The notes beneath the pieces are model-generated. The model made no database searches and was not told the DNA's origin. It worked only from the letters and a program-made list of their open reading frames with translations. Both the position numbers and the translations under genes were made by a program. This document shows, piece by piece, positions 52,974-64,000 of a stretch of DNA of 64,000 nucleotides; the first letter of the stretch is position 1, and each line of letters begins with the position of its first letter. Location of the stretch: NCBI GenBank assembly GCA_009363875.1, contig CM018682.1, forward strand, positions 64,936,031-65,000,030. Direction: 5' to 3'. Origin of the DNA: Mikania micrantha. Taxonomy: Eukaryota > Streptophyta > Magnoliopsida > Asterales > Asteraceae.

Positions 52974-55400
52974 TGTCACACCCCGACCGGTGACAGAATA
53001 TGCCGGGTCATGATTTGTGCAAGGATTGTTTATAAGCTCATGATTGCTAATTCAAGTTTCATATTTAAACTATCGAATTACATTGTCTAAACAAATGTCA
53101 TTACATTACAATTTTCAATTTCAAATACAATTTAAGAATTAAAACTAAGTCTTTGATAAAGCTATCTAGGTCCATCTTCCTATACTTTTACTTAGAGTCT
53201 TTACTTTAACCTGTCACACATGTAAAGTAACTGTCAACTAAATGAATAGTTGGTGAGTAGTCACATTATTATAATATAATAAGTTTCAAAGTATGCAAAC
53301 TTAAATAACAATGAGTATGAATATTATCATTGTGTATGAATCAAGCATATATCAGGGGTACCGGTTCTTTTTAACACAGAAGCGTCACGTGAAGAGAGCA
53401 CGACTCTCTTAGGGACTAAGTACTATAATATGTGCTAAGATGCATAAGAATAAGTAAGTATAAAAATACAAGAACAATCACATAATAACAATCCAACTAC
53501 AAAGCATTATATAGTTTGCATAAGTTTCAAGAATAGTATAAAAGTTTAAGCATTGAATAAGGACATGTGTGACAGCCCCAAAATGATATAAAACTAAAAA
53601 GGGATATGAAAAACTCACAGGTTGCGTAGCAATCCAAATTCACAACTAAATTGTTGTGAGAATGTCAAGACCAACCGTCACCCTAAAATAAACATTGAGT
53701 ATGTTTTATTATAAGAAATAAGACTTAATGCTTTCTAGTCTTCAAGTATGGGATCTAGTCTAGGTAATCAACTTAACTAGTCTTAGTCTTTCTAAGGATT
53801 GAGTTTTAAGGATTTGAGGTTTTGATTATTTAGACTTTATAATATAAAAATTATAATCATTTTTATAATTATTAAAGCGTCTTAGAATATAAATTTGTAT
53901 TTCGTTTGTATGAAAACTGTTAGTCTAAAAAGATTTGTATTTGAATGATGGTTTAATAATATTTCATTTAAGCAAAATAAATAAAATATGTCATGGGTCT
54001 TATAAATAAATTATAGAATGTTTATCATAAAAATATTCTCAATTTATTTATTTAAACTTGTAATCTCTAAGTATTTAAAAAAAAAGAAACTACATTTTAG
54101 TTTGTGTCTTAACTAAATAGGAGGAGCCTCTACAAGGCCACACTAACCCTAAAGGCGGGCCTCAACAAGGCTACCTAAACGAGCATATTGCTCCTTAACT
54201 AAAAACCTAAGTTAAACTATTTAAATTATGAAAGCAATGAATAACGAAGAGAAGAAAATTACCTCAAAGAAGCTTTACAGACGAGACGAGACGAGGTCAA
54301 AGGGCAGCACCTCCTCGTCAAGAGCATAAAAAAAAAACTACCGCGTTTAACACCTAAAGAGGTATTGCACTTGTACAACCACCAAAATTTGGTTATTCCA
54401 CTTCTTTATGATCTAATAAGAGTTGCCAAGGGAGTTGTGTGAAGAAAATGTGAAGGAGAAGGCTTGTATTTATAATGTTTGAGGTTGGGTTAAGAAAATC
54501 AAGGGAGCAATGTGTGATAGGGGATGTGGACGTTTTTAGCTTGGACAGATTTCGTTCAGTGTGTTCGGTTGCACTTTAAAACTGGCAAACATTTGAATTA
54601 AACTATGAAACTTCATAGTCAAGTGTTTTGACCTGTCCCGAACAACTTTCGTTTAGAAAAGGTTTTACGATTCTGCTTAGAAATAGGTCAAAACAACCTC
54701 CCAAGACAGAAGGTACAGATCTGTGCACTTATCTTGGATGGACTATAGCAGAGTCATACGGATGACTTAGGGATCGTGTAAATAATGGTTGGAGAGCTGA
54801 ACAAATTTTTAGATCGTGTGATTTGGAATCACTCCCTTTGGAGTTTGTAGGGTCGAGTTATGGCTCCGCGAAGTTGGTACAACATTCTGCCACCCAGTAA
54901 CTTCCGGACCAGCCTGTTTGTGTGACTCGTTTTGGTTACCAAACGAACTCCAAAAATTATGAAATTTATATGATTATAAAGTAGACTCAATTTACTTGAA
55001 CATGGGATTTTGAATCGACAAAATTGACATAGCTTTGACCAAGTTATGACATCTTGAAGTTGACTACAAGTTTCTGCCAGATGCAGTTTTGTTTTCTCGC
55101 GTTGTGTTTTGTGGGTTTTTGTGCATGAAATGTTACAATTTCGTGAATCATGGTTCTTAATCTTTAATATGAAATATTTAAATATTACATATAAAGAGTA
55201 ATTCCATATGGGTATTATAACTATAGGTTTATAGAAATCATATGACAAATGTGAAGAAAACACTCTTTATGGATTTTTTTTCACATGGAATCATCACATT
55301 CTTGTTATGAGTAGAACTGACTAAACCTTAATAATGTAAAGGTTTGTATAATTTTAATGTATATAAATATATATTTAAAATACGTATAAGTATATATTTA
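52974..55400 (-). mobile_element. Ty3-type LTR remnant(s), minus orientation (right limit uncertain)
   Basis: The left edge TGTCACACCCCGACCGG at 52974 is, on the minus strand, an LTR end (...GGTCGGGGTGTGACA). A minus-strand TATA (ATTATAAATA) lies at about 54467-54476, followed in that direction by leader-like sequence. A second LTR-like border, TGTGACAGCCCCAAAATG, occurs at 53570, so a nested fragment may be present. No coding capacity. The start of the LTR could not be fixed; 55400 is an estimate. Confidence 0.45.
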
Positions 55401-56008
55401 CGTATAGGAATTGTGACAAGATAAAGTGAGATATATTCCACGTAATTATTTTATTTAGTTTTGAATGATTACAAGATGGAAAATCGTTAACGAAATTTCT
55501 TAGGGGTCACAAAGATTTCTAATAAAATCATCTTTATTAAAGTTTTGTATTTAAAAAGTAAATTACGTAAAAATCGAGCAATTAAAAATGTTAACGCGTA
55601 AATAAACGTATCCGAGCAAACGGGTTTGGTCCGGACTATAAAAGAGAGGAGATGTTTCTTCTTCTTTATTTTTTCTTGAACCTACTCTCTCTCTCTAAAA
55701 TCCTATTTCCGTCCACATCCTCTCACTAAAACCTCTCTCTAGATTTTTCCCTCAAAACTCCACCATTTCAAGTGATTTTCGTTGCAAAATGTTTCTCCAC
55801 CCAAGTAGAACATGAAAGCACAAGCCGATCAAGCTAAAGATCAAGAGTGGAGGTAAATCTATAGGTTTCATTTGGGGTTTTCTTTAGCTAAAACACTAAT
55901 AATAGAGTTTCTTCACTTTTTAACGAGTTTTCTGCAATCTTAGAGTATAAATAATGTGAAAAATGAAAATTTTAAAGAACATGCAACTTTACGGGGTATC
56001 TGGAAACG

Positions 56009-56480
56009 AGAGGTGGAAGATGAATAACCCGAGAACACTCCCATGTTGTCGAGAATCCTTTTCCCTTAGTCACTAGAGAACCATTTCATTTAAACCGAGA
56101 ACCATATGGTGGGAAACTTCTAAAAGTCGAGAACACCTATAGCATTTAAGAAACCCTTTTGCCTTAGACCCCAAAGTTGAAAACCACTTTATTTTCACTT
56201 GAGAACATGTTTTGAGGCCATAAATTCGAGAACCCAATGGTGGTGGCTTATATTTAGTCGAGAACACCCACAAAAGTAGAGAACCATTTTCCTTGGACAC
56301 TCTTGATCAAGAACACCTTTGGAAGCCACAATGAAAATTGAGAACATCTTTGGGAACCTCCTCAAAGTCGAGAACCCCTTTAGAATGGTATATACCCATT
56401 CGAGAAAACCATAACCAGCCGAGAACACCACTCTATTTGGTCACATGAGCTTAGAAACCTCAAGTGTTGACATTCGAGAA
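56009..56480 (+). repeat. GTCGAGAACC motif cluster
   Basis: CGAGAAC or AGAGAACC recurs at least 15 times, often with a following ACC(C/A)TTT and spaced about 20-40 bp, alongside filler such as CCTTTTGCCTTAGA. It lies downstream of the TATA, in the transcribed leader of this LTR. Confidence 0.7.
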
Positions 56481-57163
56481 CTCCATAGGGTTTAAGTGCA
56501 ATCGGTTATTGACACTATCAACCATACTTATGTAATTCCATCAACATTAATTGAAACTTTATTTAAAACATAGATCAACCTTAAAACAAGTATTTAAATC
56601 GTAAATCATGGTTTAAAACATATCAAAGGTTCATAACTAAGCCATATTTGATCAAGTAACAAAAGGTTTTACTACAAAGTTGATGGATTTATTACAAAGT
56701 TGGTGGATTACGAGTTTAACACTTTACAAATGGTTAAGGTTAATAACAAGTTCAAACACATAAATAAAGAATGTATTGCATACTAATCTTAATCTAAATT
56801 GATTAAGTATTAGTATGTTATACTATACAATGAATTCAAGGAATAATCAAGAAATAAAAACTTACAAAGGTTAACCAACTTTAGGGTTAACATACAAAAT
56901 CATAACTTATACTTATAAGTTGCAAACAATATTGAATCTAACACAGGTTGTTGAGTCACCGTTGGTTCCACCTACGTGAGCGTGCGTTCTACAAATCTTA
57001 AACTATAAGACATCAATGTGAGTTCTCATAACCCCCTTTTTAAATCTTTTACTTTTAAACTCGAGGGTGGAACATGTATACCAAAACTACTATGATTTTG
57101 ATATAAAATGTGTGGAACCGGGTTATTATTGTGGATATGGATTATTATACTTTTGTGGGTCAT

Positions 57164-57305
57164 CGTTGATTGAGTTGACTTTAGTCCTCCGCGGTGCACA
57201 GTTTTATCACTTATACTTATTAGGAATACCATTGATTGAGTTGACTGCGGTCCTCCGCGATGATTCCACCGTTGATAGAGTTAACTGAGGTCCTCCGCGG
57301 TACAT
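57164..57305 (+). repeat. Three-copy TTGACT...GTCCTCCGCGG repeat
   Basis: Three copies of the pattern TTGAT(T/A)GAGTT(G/A)ACT followed by (T/G)(A/G)GTCCTCCGCG(G/A), spaced 70 and 40 bp. It sits in the LTR position where the other families have their GTTGACT or AGTCAAC segments. Confidence 0.65.
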
Positions 57306-57858
57306 TATGTTGAGAATTTTTTTGGTGACTGTTGGTGGTTAATGTGATATGATTGGTTGAGATTGATTGAATATGTTTGGATGATTATCGGTGATTACTT
57401 GAATTAAATGACTTGGTGTGCTTATTTGTGAATTTACAGGTCGGTATTATCTTACAGGTTCACACGTGTTATTGCTAATACTTTTCTAAATGTTTTTGAA
57501 GGATGTAAAACTTATGATTACTCACTAACTACTCCGTAGTTAACACTTGATTTTCTACATGCTTCAGGAAACGAAGAGAAGTAGGTAGAGCAGGGTAGCT
57601 CTACATCTTTTGGACTTAATCACATAGGATCTTAGACTTAGCTAAATTAATTGGATCAATTACGATTAGAGTTTAGTTAATTTAGCTATATCTTTTGAGT
57701 AATCATTGTATTTGAATCATGACGAACATAATTTTTGTGTAAATACTTTAATTGAATTAAAAGTTATGTGATGATACTTTAGATGCCCATGAGCTTGTGA
57801 ATAATCTACACATCCCTCGTGGCATTCCGACGTTTCCACCATCGGTTGGGGCGTTACA

Positions 57859-59699
57859 CCAGCTGTAGAACGTGTTAGTTACATCCAAGAGGCCCCCGTT
57901 TGAAACCCCGGGTGGTCCCCTGAACCGGTTTTTGTGCTATCCACTCCGTTTCCATCCCATTTTTTTTTCATAAAAAGTATTTTAAAAATCCTGAAATTTA
58001 TTTTAAACATTCTGATAAATTATGAAACATTATTAAATTAATTTCCTTTATAAAACTAACTTAATACATAAAAACAAACATATTTAAAAATCATATTAAG
58101 TGTTTAAAAATATTTTTAAAGTTTATAAAAAAACAAACAACCATATTTCAAACATTTTAATACATGCTTAGTTATTTAAAAATCAAGGTTTAATAAAAAT
58201 ATTATTTTTGTTTTCCTTTTAAACATAGTTTTTATATTTAAATATGTGTGTATATATATATATATAAGAATATAAATCTTAAAAATATTATCTTTAAGAT
58301 TTTGTAGAAAGAATATTCTAAAATCATAAGATTGGAAATAATCTAAAACTATTTTAAAATAAAAATAAAACGATTATTTAAAACTAATAGTTCTTTACAA
58401 GTTCAAATAAATTTATAAAAAAAAGGTTATTTGAAAATAAATGGTTAATCCAAATAAAGCATGTGAATTCTTTCACTAAAGTTTTAAAATTAATTTTAAA
58501 TAAATGTTATGATTATTTCAAGATATAAATCAAACATACATAATATCACACACAAATAAATATTTCTAATAAACCTTTAATTTATAAAAGAAATAACTAG
58601 AATATCTAAATACAAAATAGTAAATAACTAGAATATTTAATATTCTATTTTATTTATTATACAAACTTATGAGAATATTTATAAATATTCTTCATTCAAT
58701 TAATAATATTGGCAAATAAATAAAAAAGAATATTTTATATTCTATTTTATTTATTATTCAATATTATGAGAATATTTATTTAATAAATATTCCAATTGTT
58801 TCATTCAAACTTAGATTATTTTAACTAGGATTTTCACTAGAATGCCATAGTTATGAGGTCTTGAACTTTGAACTTTAGGATGCTAGGACTTGTTGCTCAA
58901 ACTTTAGGGTGAGTAGATGGCTTGCTCCTCAATCATTATTCAAGGACTTGGAACTAGCTAAGTATTCACACTGTGAATTTCTTCACACTCCCTTTTACAT
59001 TCTTTGTTTTTGGGAATATACACATGTACCTATTCAAACTTATTTCATTTTATCATTTATTTAATCTATGATGCATGCCTTAGACCTAGTTAGTTATACT
59101 TGTTAGATGTTATGCTTATACAATGTGTTAGATACCATCTTTGCATTGACTTTTGCTATTGTGTGAAAAAGGTGAAAATTACACCTAGCAAACTTGTTGA
59201 AATACACATGTTAATTTATAGTATGACTATACTTGAATTAATAGGTTGTATGGTTATTTGTTTGGACACAAGCTATGGTTATTCATTTATTCATTCTATT
59301 TATTCAAACTTGTATTCATGTTATGCTTATGATACGTATTCTAGTTAGGTTATAGTTTGCATCCTCTTTATATGCAATATTCAAACTATGTGTGTGATCT
59401 CACCAATTATGCACATAGTTGGCAAACTCTATTTTACGTGTGTAACAAGCTAAGGAAGGCATGATGAAGACATATGATAAGAATTAGTGGCCTAGTTAAA
59501 TTGTAAACAATGTTCAGCATTTCAAATGTAATTGTTTGTGTATTCAATTTATGTAATGTTATTTGAATTTTAATGAATGAAATGTTTGTGTTGACTAATA
59601 ATGATGCATTAAATATCAAAATGTTATAACAGCACCATGAACTAATAAATAGTTGAACTCGCGCCTCGACGTATTCCGTCGTCAGTCGGGGTGTGACCA
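57859..59699 (+). mobile_element. LTR-like fragment, plus orientation
   Basis: The last 300 bp run from CTCACCAATTATGCAC (about 59399) to TTCCGTCGTCAGTCGGGGTGTGACCA at 59699, very like the 3' ends at 57858 and (inverted) 52974. Upstream is AT-rich U3-like DNA (57960-58830). The beginning is not defined; CCCCCGTTTGAAACCCCGGG at 57892 is unusual but unassigned. No coding. Confidence 0.4.
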
Positions 59700-60655
59700 T
59701 TATACGAGTTGAATAGATATATTGCTACAAATACTATTGTTTTCATGTTTTAGGATATGATAACTGACAAGTATTATTGTGTAAATCATCTAGAATCATG
59801 TAATATATTATTATATATGTTACTTTATGGGAACTTTTTCATGCATAAATGATTTGAGCATGAGATATACTTAACAAGTTGATAATAATTTTCTTTTTTC
59901 TTTTTTTTAATAAAATAGGAAGATTGCTAATTAACAAAAAATGTTAAGTTCTTTATACAAAACCTTACATCTAATTTATCTCATGATATCATAATTATAA
60001 ATGATAATAAAAAGATAGATGCTAAGAGTTTAAAGTTAATATAAAAATATTTCCCTTTTAAGATAACAATTCTTGTTCTCAAATGTTTGGCTTGAAATCT
60101 TATTATAATATAAGAATAACTACACTTAACACATGTCATCACCTCATGAATTTTAGAAAATTTTTTCCCCCGCCTATCTTTCATATTAAATAAAAACTGT
60201 CTTTTTATATTAAAAAAATTAAACCTTAATGATTTTGAATAATTAAATTATATAATTAAATATCAAATATATAATTGTTCTTATAAGAAATTTCAATTAT
60301 ATAACATCTTAAAATGTAATTTTATAATTCCTAAACTTTTATTATTTGTAATTTATTATTTTAAGCAATCATCCTTTATTATTTATCAATAATTAATGTT
60401 ATTAAACATAAATATCTTTATAAAAGATGTTGTTTATAACATATTTGATTAATTCATGGGTTTCTAACCTAGTAACTATAAAAAATATGTTTTACAATTT
60501 GATATAAGTAAATAAATACAATTGTGAAGGAATTTGATCTAAATAAATAAGGTTAAATTCAACTAAATAGTCTCTTTATAATAAAAAGTCTAATAATGAT
60601 TATTAACCATTATTAGATCAAATTTAAGAGGGAAAATTCAAATTTAAAAGGGAAA
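59700..60655. other. AT-rich intergenic DNA, nothing recognised
   Basis: Very AT-rich, with only short open frames lacking domains. No terminal repeats or RNA genes seen. Confidence 0.5.
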
Positions 60656-61218
60656 AGTTGTTAGAGTGTAATTTATTCGCAACAACTTTCCCTACACGTT
60701 TTTTAAAAGTTCATAACTTTTACATACGAAATTATTTTAAAAAAAAATATCATAAAAGATCATTTTTTAATATTTAAAATGATTATAGTGTTGCTATAAT
60801 TTTTTTTAGTTCATTGTGTTTAATTATCGTCATTTTGTGGTTTTTAAACGTTTGTATATAATTATCTTTTTTTGTGTTTTTCTTGCAGGTATTTATGTCT
60901 TTTTACATGTAATTGTGTCTTTTTTCAAGATTATTGTGTTATTTATACTCGTCATTGTGTCATCCTTGCCTGATACTATATAATCATCGTCATCATTGTG
61001 TCTTAAATTGTTTAGGAAAACACAACATTGAAAAGGAAACACAAAAGACACTTACAAAATACACAATGAACTAATTTTTTTTTCTATAGGAATACTATGC
61101 TAATTTTGAAGATAAAAAATGCTCGTTTTTATGGTATTTTTTTCCACAAAATAATTTCGTATGTAAAAGTTATGAACGTTTAAAGTAGTTGGAAGTACTA
61201 AAATACTATCCAACAACT
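60656..61218. mobile_element. Foldback element with long inverted ends (MULE-like MITE?)
   Basis: Ends AGTTGTTAGAGTGTAATTTA and, on the reverse strand, AGTTGTTGGATAGTATTTTA. The first and last ~160 bp are inverted copies, best seen in the shared TTCATAACTTTTACATACGA block followed by AATTATTTT (about 60710-60740 and 61140-61170). The middle has repeated CATTGTGTC words. Long inverted repeats with no coding region suggest a Mutator-like or foldback MITE; no clear 9-bp target duplication was found. Confidence 0.6.
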
Positions 61219-62859
61219 CGATTTAATTATAGTCACTGATTAGTAATCCATTAGTTCAAGATCATTCTTAGAGTTTTGAGGATAAGAAACTTATTTAGTT
61301 TAATCTAACCATAAATAAATACATACAATCGTAAAAAAACTTCCAAGGAATTATAATTTAAACAAATTTGAGATCACAAAATTTGATAATTAATTTCAAA
61401 GAATCTGATTATTAATCTAATTTAAAATTTTGTTAAAAGGAAATTTGAAATTAATGAAAACAAGGTCCTAAATGCTAAAAAAAGTGACCAAATTTGATAT
61501 TTTACTTCAATTATATATAAAACCACTTTTACTATTATATCTCTATGATTAGGAAAAGAAGTTTTAGACAAGAAAATAAATGAGCTAGTATTCACACAAA
61601 AGTTATCCTTTATTATGTTAGATTATATTAGTGAATATACTTTTGTAATAGCTAAACGTAGTCGTGTGATCATATCATAATTAACGATCAAATGTAAACA
61701 TGGGTAAACCTTGTATTTCACATCAGATCAATGGTTGGTGGTCGTGGGTCTACTGATGAAGTACAATTGGAGTGTTTTGGACTAAAAACTAAAACCATTG
61801 GAGGTGAAGTGTGTGTCTATATCTGTGTGTATATTCCTATCTAATAATTGCTTTCCAAAAATACCACATGACATTCTCCTATTATTTCAAAAATAAATGT
61901 TTATTTTTAAATATAAAAACCCACCGTTAATGTTATTAACAATATACATTGTTTACATATGTACACTAAATTAATACTAATAATTAATAATATGATAATA
62001 AATAGTATCTATGTATAATGTATGTGTGTGTGTGAATTGAGAACATCTTTTATAAATTTTTATTTTTAAATTTTTTTAATATATAAAGGTATAATAAATA
62101 TTATTAGTTTTAATAATTATGCAAATTTAAAAGAATGTAATAAATTTTATTTTATCATGTAAATACATGAAGACATAGTTATAAAATCACATATTTTTTA
62201 TTCATAAATCCGTGTAATACACGGATCTATAAGCTAGTATGTGTATGTATATTATAAATAGGGAAAACTCCATAAAAATGTAACCAACTTCTGAAATTGT
62301 TTCAATTTAAGTCACTCAATCTTTTTTTTTTGTCCTAATTAAGTGACTCATCATAGTTTTAGTGTTCTAATCCTAGGTTTTTTTACCTAACCAGCAGGTA
62401 ATAAATAGATTTTTATTATTCAAATAATAAAAAAGGAAAAAGAAAAACACGTTGTTCCCTATTCCATCCTCTGATTATCGACAACCCTGGAAGCAACCCT
62501 AGCAATATACCATCGACACACCCTTTGGCTGCTTTTTACGCATCAAACAATATGGTTATTTTCAATCCTGTAAGATAAAATAATGATCATCGATCTATTA
62601 TATCATTTTGATTTTGATTTGCATCATCGTGATTCGTGAACCATAAAAGTGATATCGTGGAAATTCCCCTTTATTTCAATCCCGTGATATCAAATTGATT
62701 GCCATATGATCTTATGAATTTTTTATGAAACTATTATTTTATTTTGATTTTGATTGCAATATTGATAACTGGTTAGTAACTACTTTTGATTCTAGTTATA
62801 GTACTTTGTGATGTTAAATGTTTGAGTGGTAACAACATATTTGAAGTTAGGAGTGAAAA
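61219..62859. other. AT-rich intergenic DNA
   Basis: No gene or repeat unit that I can support. It includes T-rich and TA-rich runs and a ACCCTAGCAAT...CGACAACCCTGG GC-richer patch near 62470-62515 of unknown origin. Confidence 0.5.
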
Positions 62860-63042
62860 AAATGCATACATAGTGAAGGTTGAGGAACAAACTAAAAGTA
62901 TATGAGATTCAAATAATCTGCTCATCTCATTCATACGATGCACCCTCAATATATACTAGGTTTACATGAGATATTTATAGAAGATATATCTAGGATCACT
63001 AATATTTACACAAAATATACAAAATATATATGTCCTCTAATA
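62860..63042 (-). mobile_element. Ty1/copia 3' LTR, minus orientation (left limit approximate)
   Basis: On the minus strand the LTR begins TATTAGAGGACATATATA (a decayed TGTTAGAGG) right after the polypurine tract at 63041-63050, and has a TATAAATATCTCATG promoter-like stretch around 62970. The far end is not clear; copia LTRs of this kind are often only about 200 bp, which sets the estimate. Confidence 0.5.
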
Positions 63043-63050
63043 TTCCCCCG
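63041..63050 (-). other. Polypurine tract of minus-strand copia
   Basis: Minus strand CGGGGGAATA between the end of the pol remnant and the LTR start. Confidence 0.65.
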
Positions 63051-64000
63051 CAGTTTGAGCGGGAATATCATGGACACTGAAACTGGATCGGAAGTCTTGA
63101 AAGAGCTGTCGAGGCAATCCCCTTGGTGAAGATGTCCGCATATTGAGAGGACGACGGAACATGCAAAACTCAAACGTGACCGATTTGAACGTTTTCTCTT
63201 ACAAAGTGGATATCTATTTCAACGTGTTTCGTGCGTTGATGTTGAATGGGGGTTTTCAGATAGATAAACTGCTGAGATGTTGTCACAGTTGACGATTGTG
63301 GCTTGCTGAAGAGGGACGTAAAGCTCCAGCAGTAAGTTTCGAATCGATGTCTCTTCGGCAACCGCATTAGCCACACCTCGGTACTCAGCTTCGGCACTAG
63401 ATCGGGAAATGGTAGGTTGTCTTTTGGAAGACCAGGAGAGTAAATTATTTCCCAAAAATACACAATAACCAGACGTGGAACGTCGAGAGTCCGAGTATCC
63501 ACCCCAATCTGCATCAGAGTAAGAAGTTAAGGTGGATGTATGGGATGGTGTGATTCGTATCCCATGATTAATAGTGCCCTGAAGGTAACATACAACTCGT
63601 TTTAGAAACTGAAAGTGAGTGTCACGCGGGGCATGCATGAAGAGGCAGAGTCGTTGAACCGCATATGTAATGTCAGGCCGAGTGAAGGTGAGATACTGAA
63701 GCGCTCTTGATAGGGCCTGGTAAAGAGTGCCATCGGTTAGAGGTTCCCCTGTAGTGGCACTTAGTTTGGTAGTGGTGTCGACTGGAGTGGCGCATGGCTT
63801 GCAGTCTTTCACACCGGCTCGTTCAATAATGTCACGTGTGTATGATTCTTGAGACAAAAGAAGGCCTGACTTTTGCCGAGTGACTGTAATACCCGAAAAA
63901 TAGTGTAGTGCTCCCAAATCAGTCACTGCAAACTCACGAGGGAGGGTGCCAATAATTGTGCGAAGAAGCTTTGAGTGAGAGGTAGTCAAGATAATATCGT
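63051..64000 (-). pseudogene. Ty1/copia RT C-terminus and RNase H, minus strand, cut by window edge
   Basis: Begins at the right edge just after where the RT active-site YVDD would be (D-I-I-L-TTSHSKLL) and reads FAVTDLGALHYFSGI, LLLSQESYTRDIIERAG, RPDITYAVQRLCLFMH, then RNase H (SDADWGGYSDSRRSTSGYC, SWSSKRQPTISRSSAEAEYR, VNCDNISAVYLSENP). A frameshift near 63250 moves it to the frame HQRTKHVEIDIHFVREN. A TGA at about 63168 and a further shift break the tail (SSSQYADIFTKG). The family is Ty1/copia, distinct from the Sirevirus-like one. This copy is dead at its 3' end; the rest lies outside the window. Confidence 0.88.

Larger units (their letters stand above)
55400..57858 (+). mobile_element. 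Ty3-type LTR remnant, plus orientation (left limit uncertain)
   Basis: TATAAAAG at 55637-55644, then a CT-rich start region and a splice-donor-like GGAG|GTAAAT near 55852. Next come a cluster of GTCGAGAACC motifs (56009-56480), a 3-copy TTGATTGAGTTGACT...GTCCTCCGCGG segment (57164-57305), and an LTR-like end CATCGGTTGGGGCGTTACA at 57858. The order of parts follows that of the intact Ty3 LTR at 5226. No internal coding region adjoins it, so it may be a solo or truncated LTR. Confidence 0.5.

Noticed and set aside
53570..53600. A separate complete LTR element starting at TGTGACAGCCCC
   Set aside because: No matching end or target duplication could be found; kept only as a possible border inside the LTR cluster.

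Overview
The window is plant nuclear DNA, from a eudicot and most likely Asteraceae (the family is inferred from how the Ty3 and Ty1 polyproteins read, not tested). It holds one recognisable host gene and about eight families of transposable element, many nested. There are no prokaryotic operons, tRNA or rRNA genes, or CRISPR arrays.

Layout. 1-3512: a Ty3/gypsy remnant (last 47 codons of a chromodomain pol, polypurine tract, degenerate LTR 1312-3512), cut by a second LTR in minus orientation (1-1125). 4205-40110: a decayed minus-strand hAT transposon that hosts later insertions. Its left end holds a 462-bp solo LTR (4310-4771, TSD CAAAC). Its A/T-rich 3' region was hit by a Sirevirus-like Ty1/copia element (4906-36326, TSD AACCT). 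The 5' LTR of that copia was hit in turn by a Tekay-like Ty3 chromovirus (5226-22898, TSD GCCTC). The hAT transposase gene is also split by a 1-kb PIF/Harbinger-type non-autonomous element (37940-38952, TSD TAA). 40425-44210: a two-gene PIF/Harbinger element (TSD TTA) ending about 75 bp upstream of promoter motifs of the host gene. 44214-49800: an ACINUS-like SAP/RRM/RSB-motif splicing gene, + strand, four coding exons, 684 codons. 50089-50342: a Harbinger-type MITE. 51000-59700: AT-rich DNA with several Ty3-type LTR fragments in both orientations. 60656-61218: a foldback element. 62860-64000: the 3' part of a minus-strand Ty1/copia element that runs off the window.

Most unusual feature. The Tekay-like element carries four tandem, nearly identical copies of a 2202-bp block (10833-19637) covering RT, RNase H and most of integrase. 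2202 is 734 codons, so integrase is fused in frame to the next RT at each junction. The same two TAG stops occur in all four copies, and a further TAA-TAA pair occurs only in copies 2 and 3, so the amplification was stepwise and followed the first stops. The element also has an intact extra gene before gag (8079-8807). The copia element carries a 3.5-kb extra reading frame after pol (32178-35669), downstream of an internal polypurine tract.

A pattern cutting across families: several unrelated LTRs here each have their own short CG-containing, often palindromic, motif repeated close to the promoter (CATTCGGCCGAATG, CAGGCGGTACGCCTG, GTACTCGAA, GTCGAGAACC).

By-eye LTR comparison (about 20 mismatches in 2.7 kb for the Ty3 element, about 9 in 637 bp for the copia) agrees with the nesting order. 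Both are young insertions, probably under a million years at commonly used plant substitution rates (inference).
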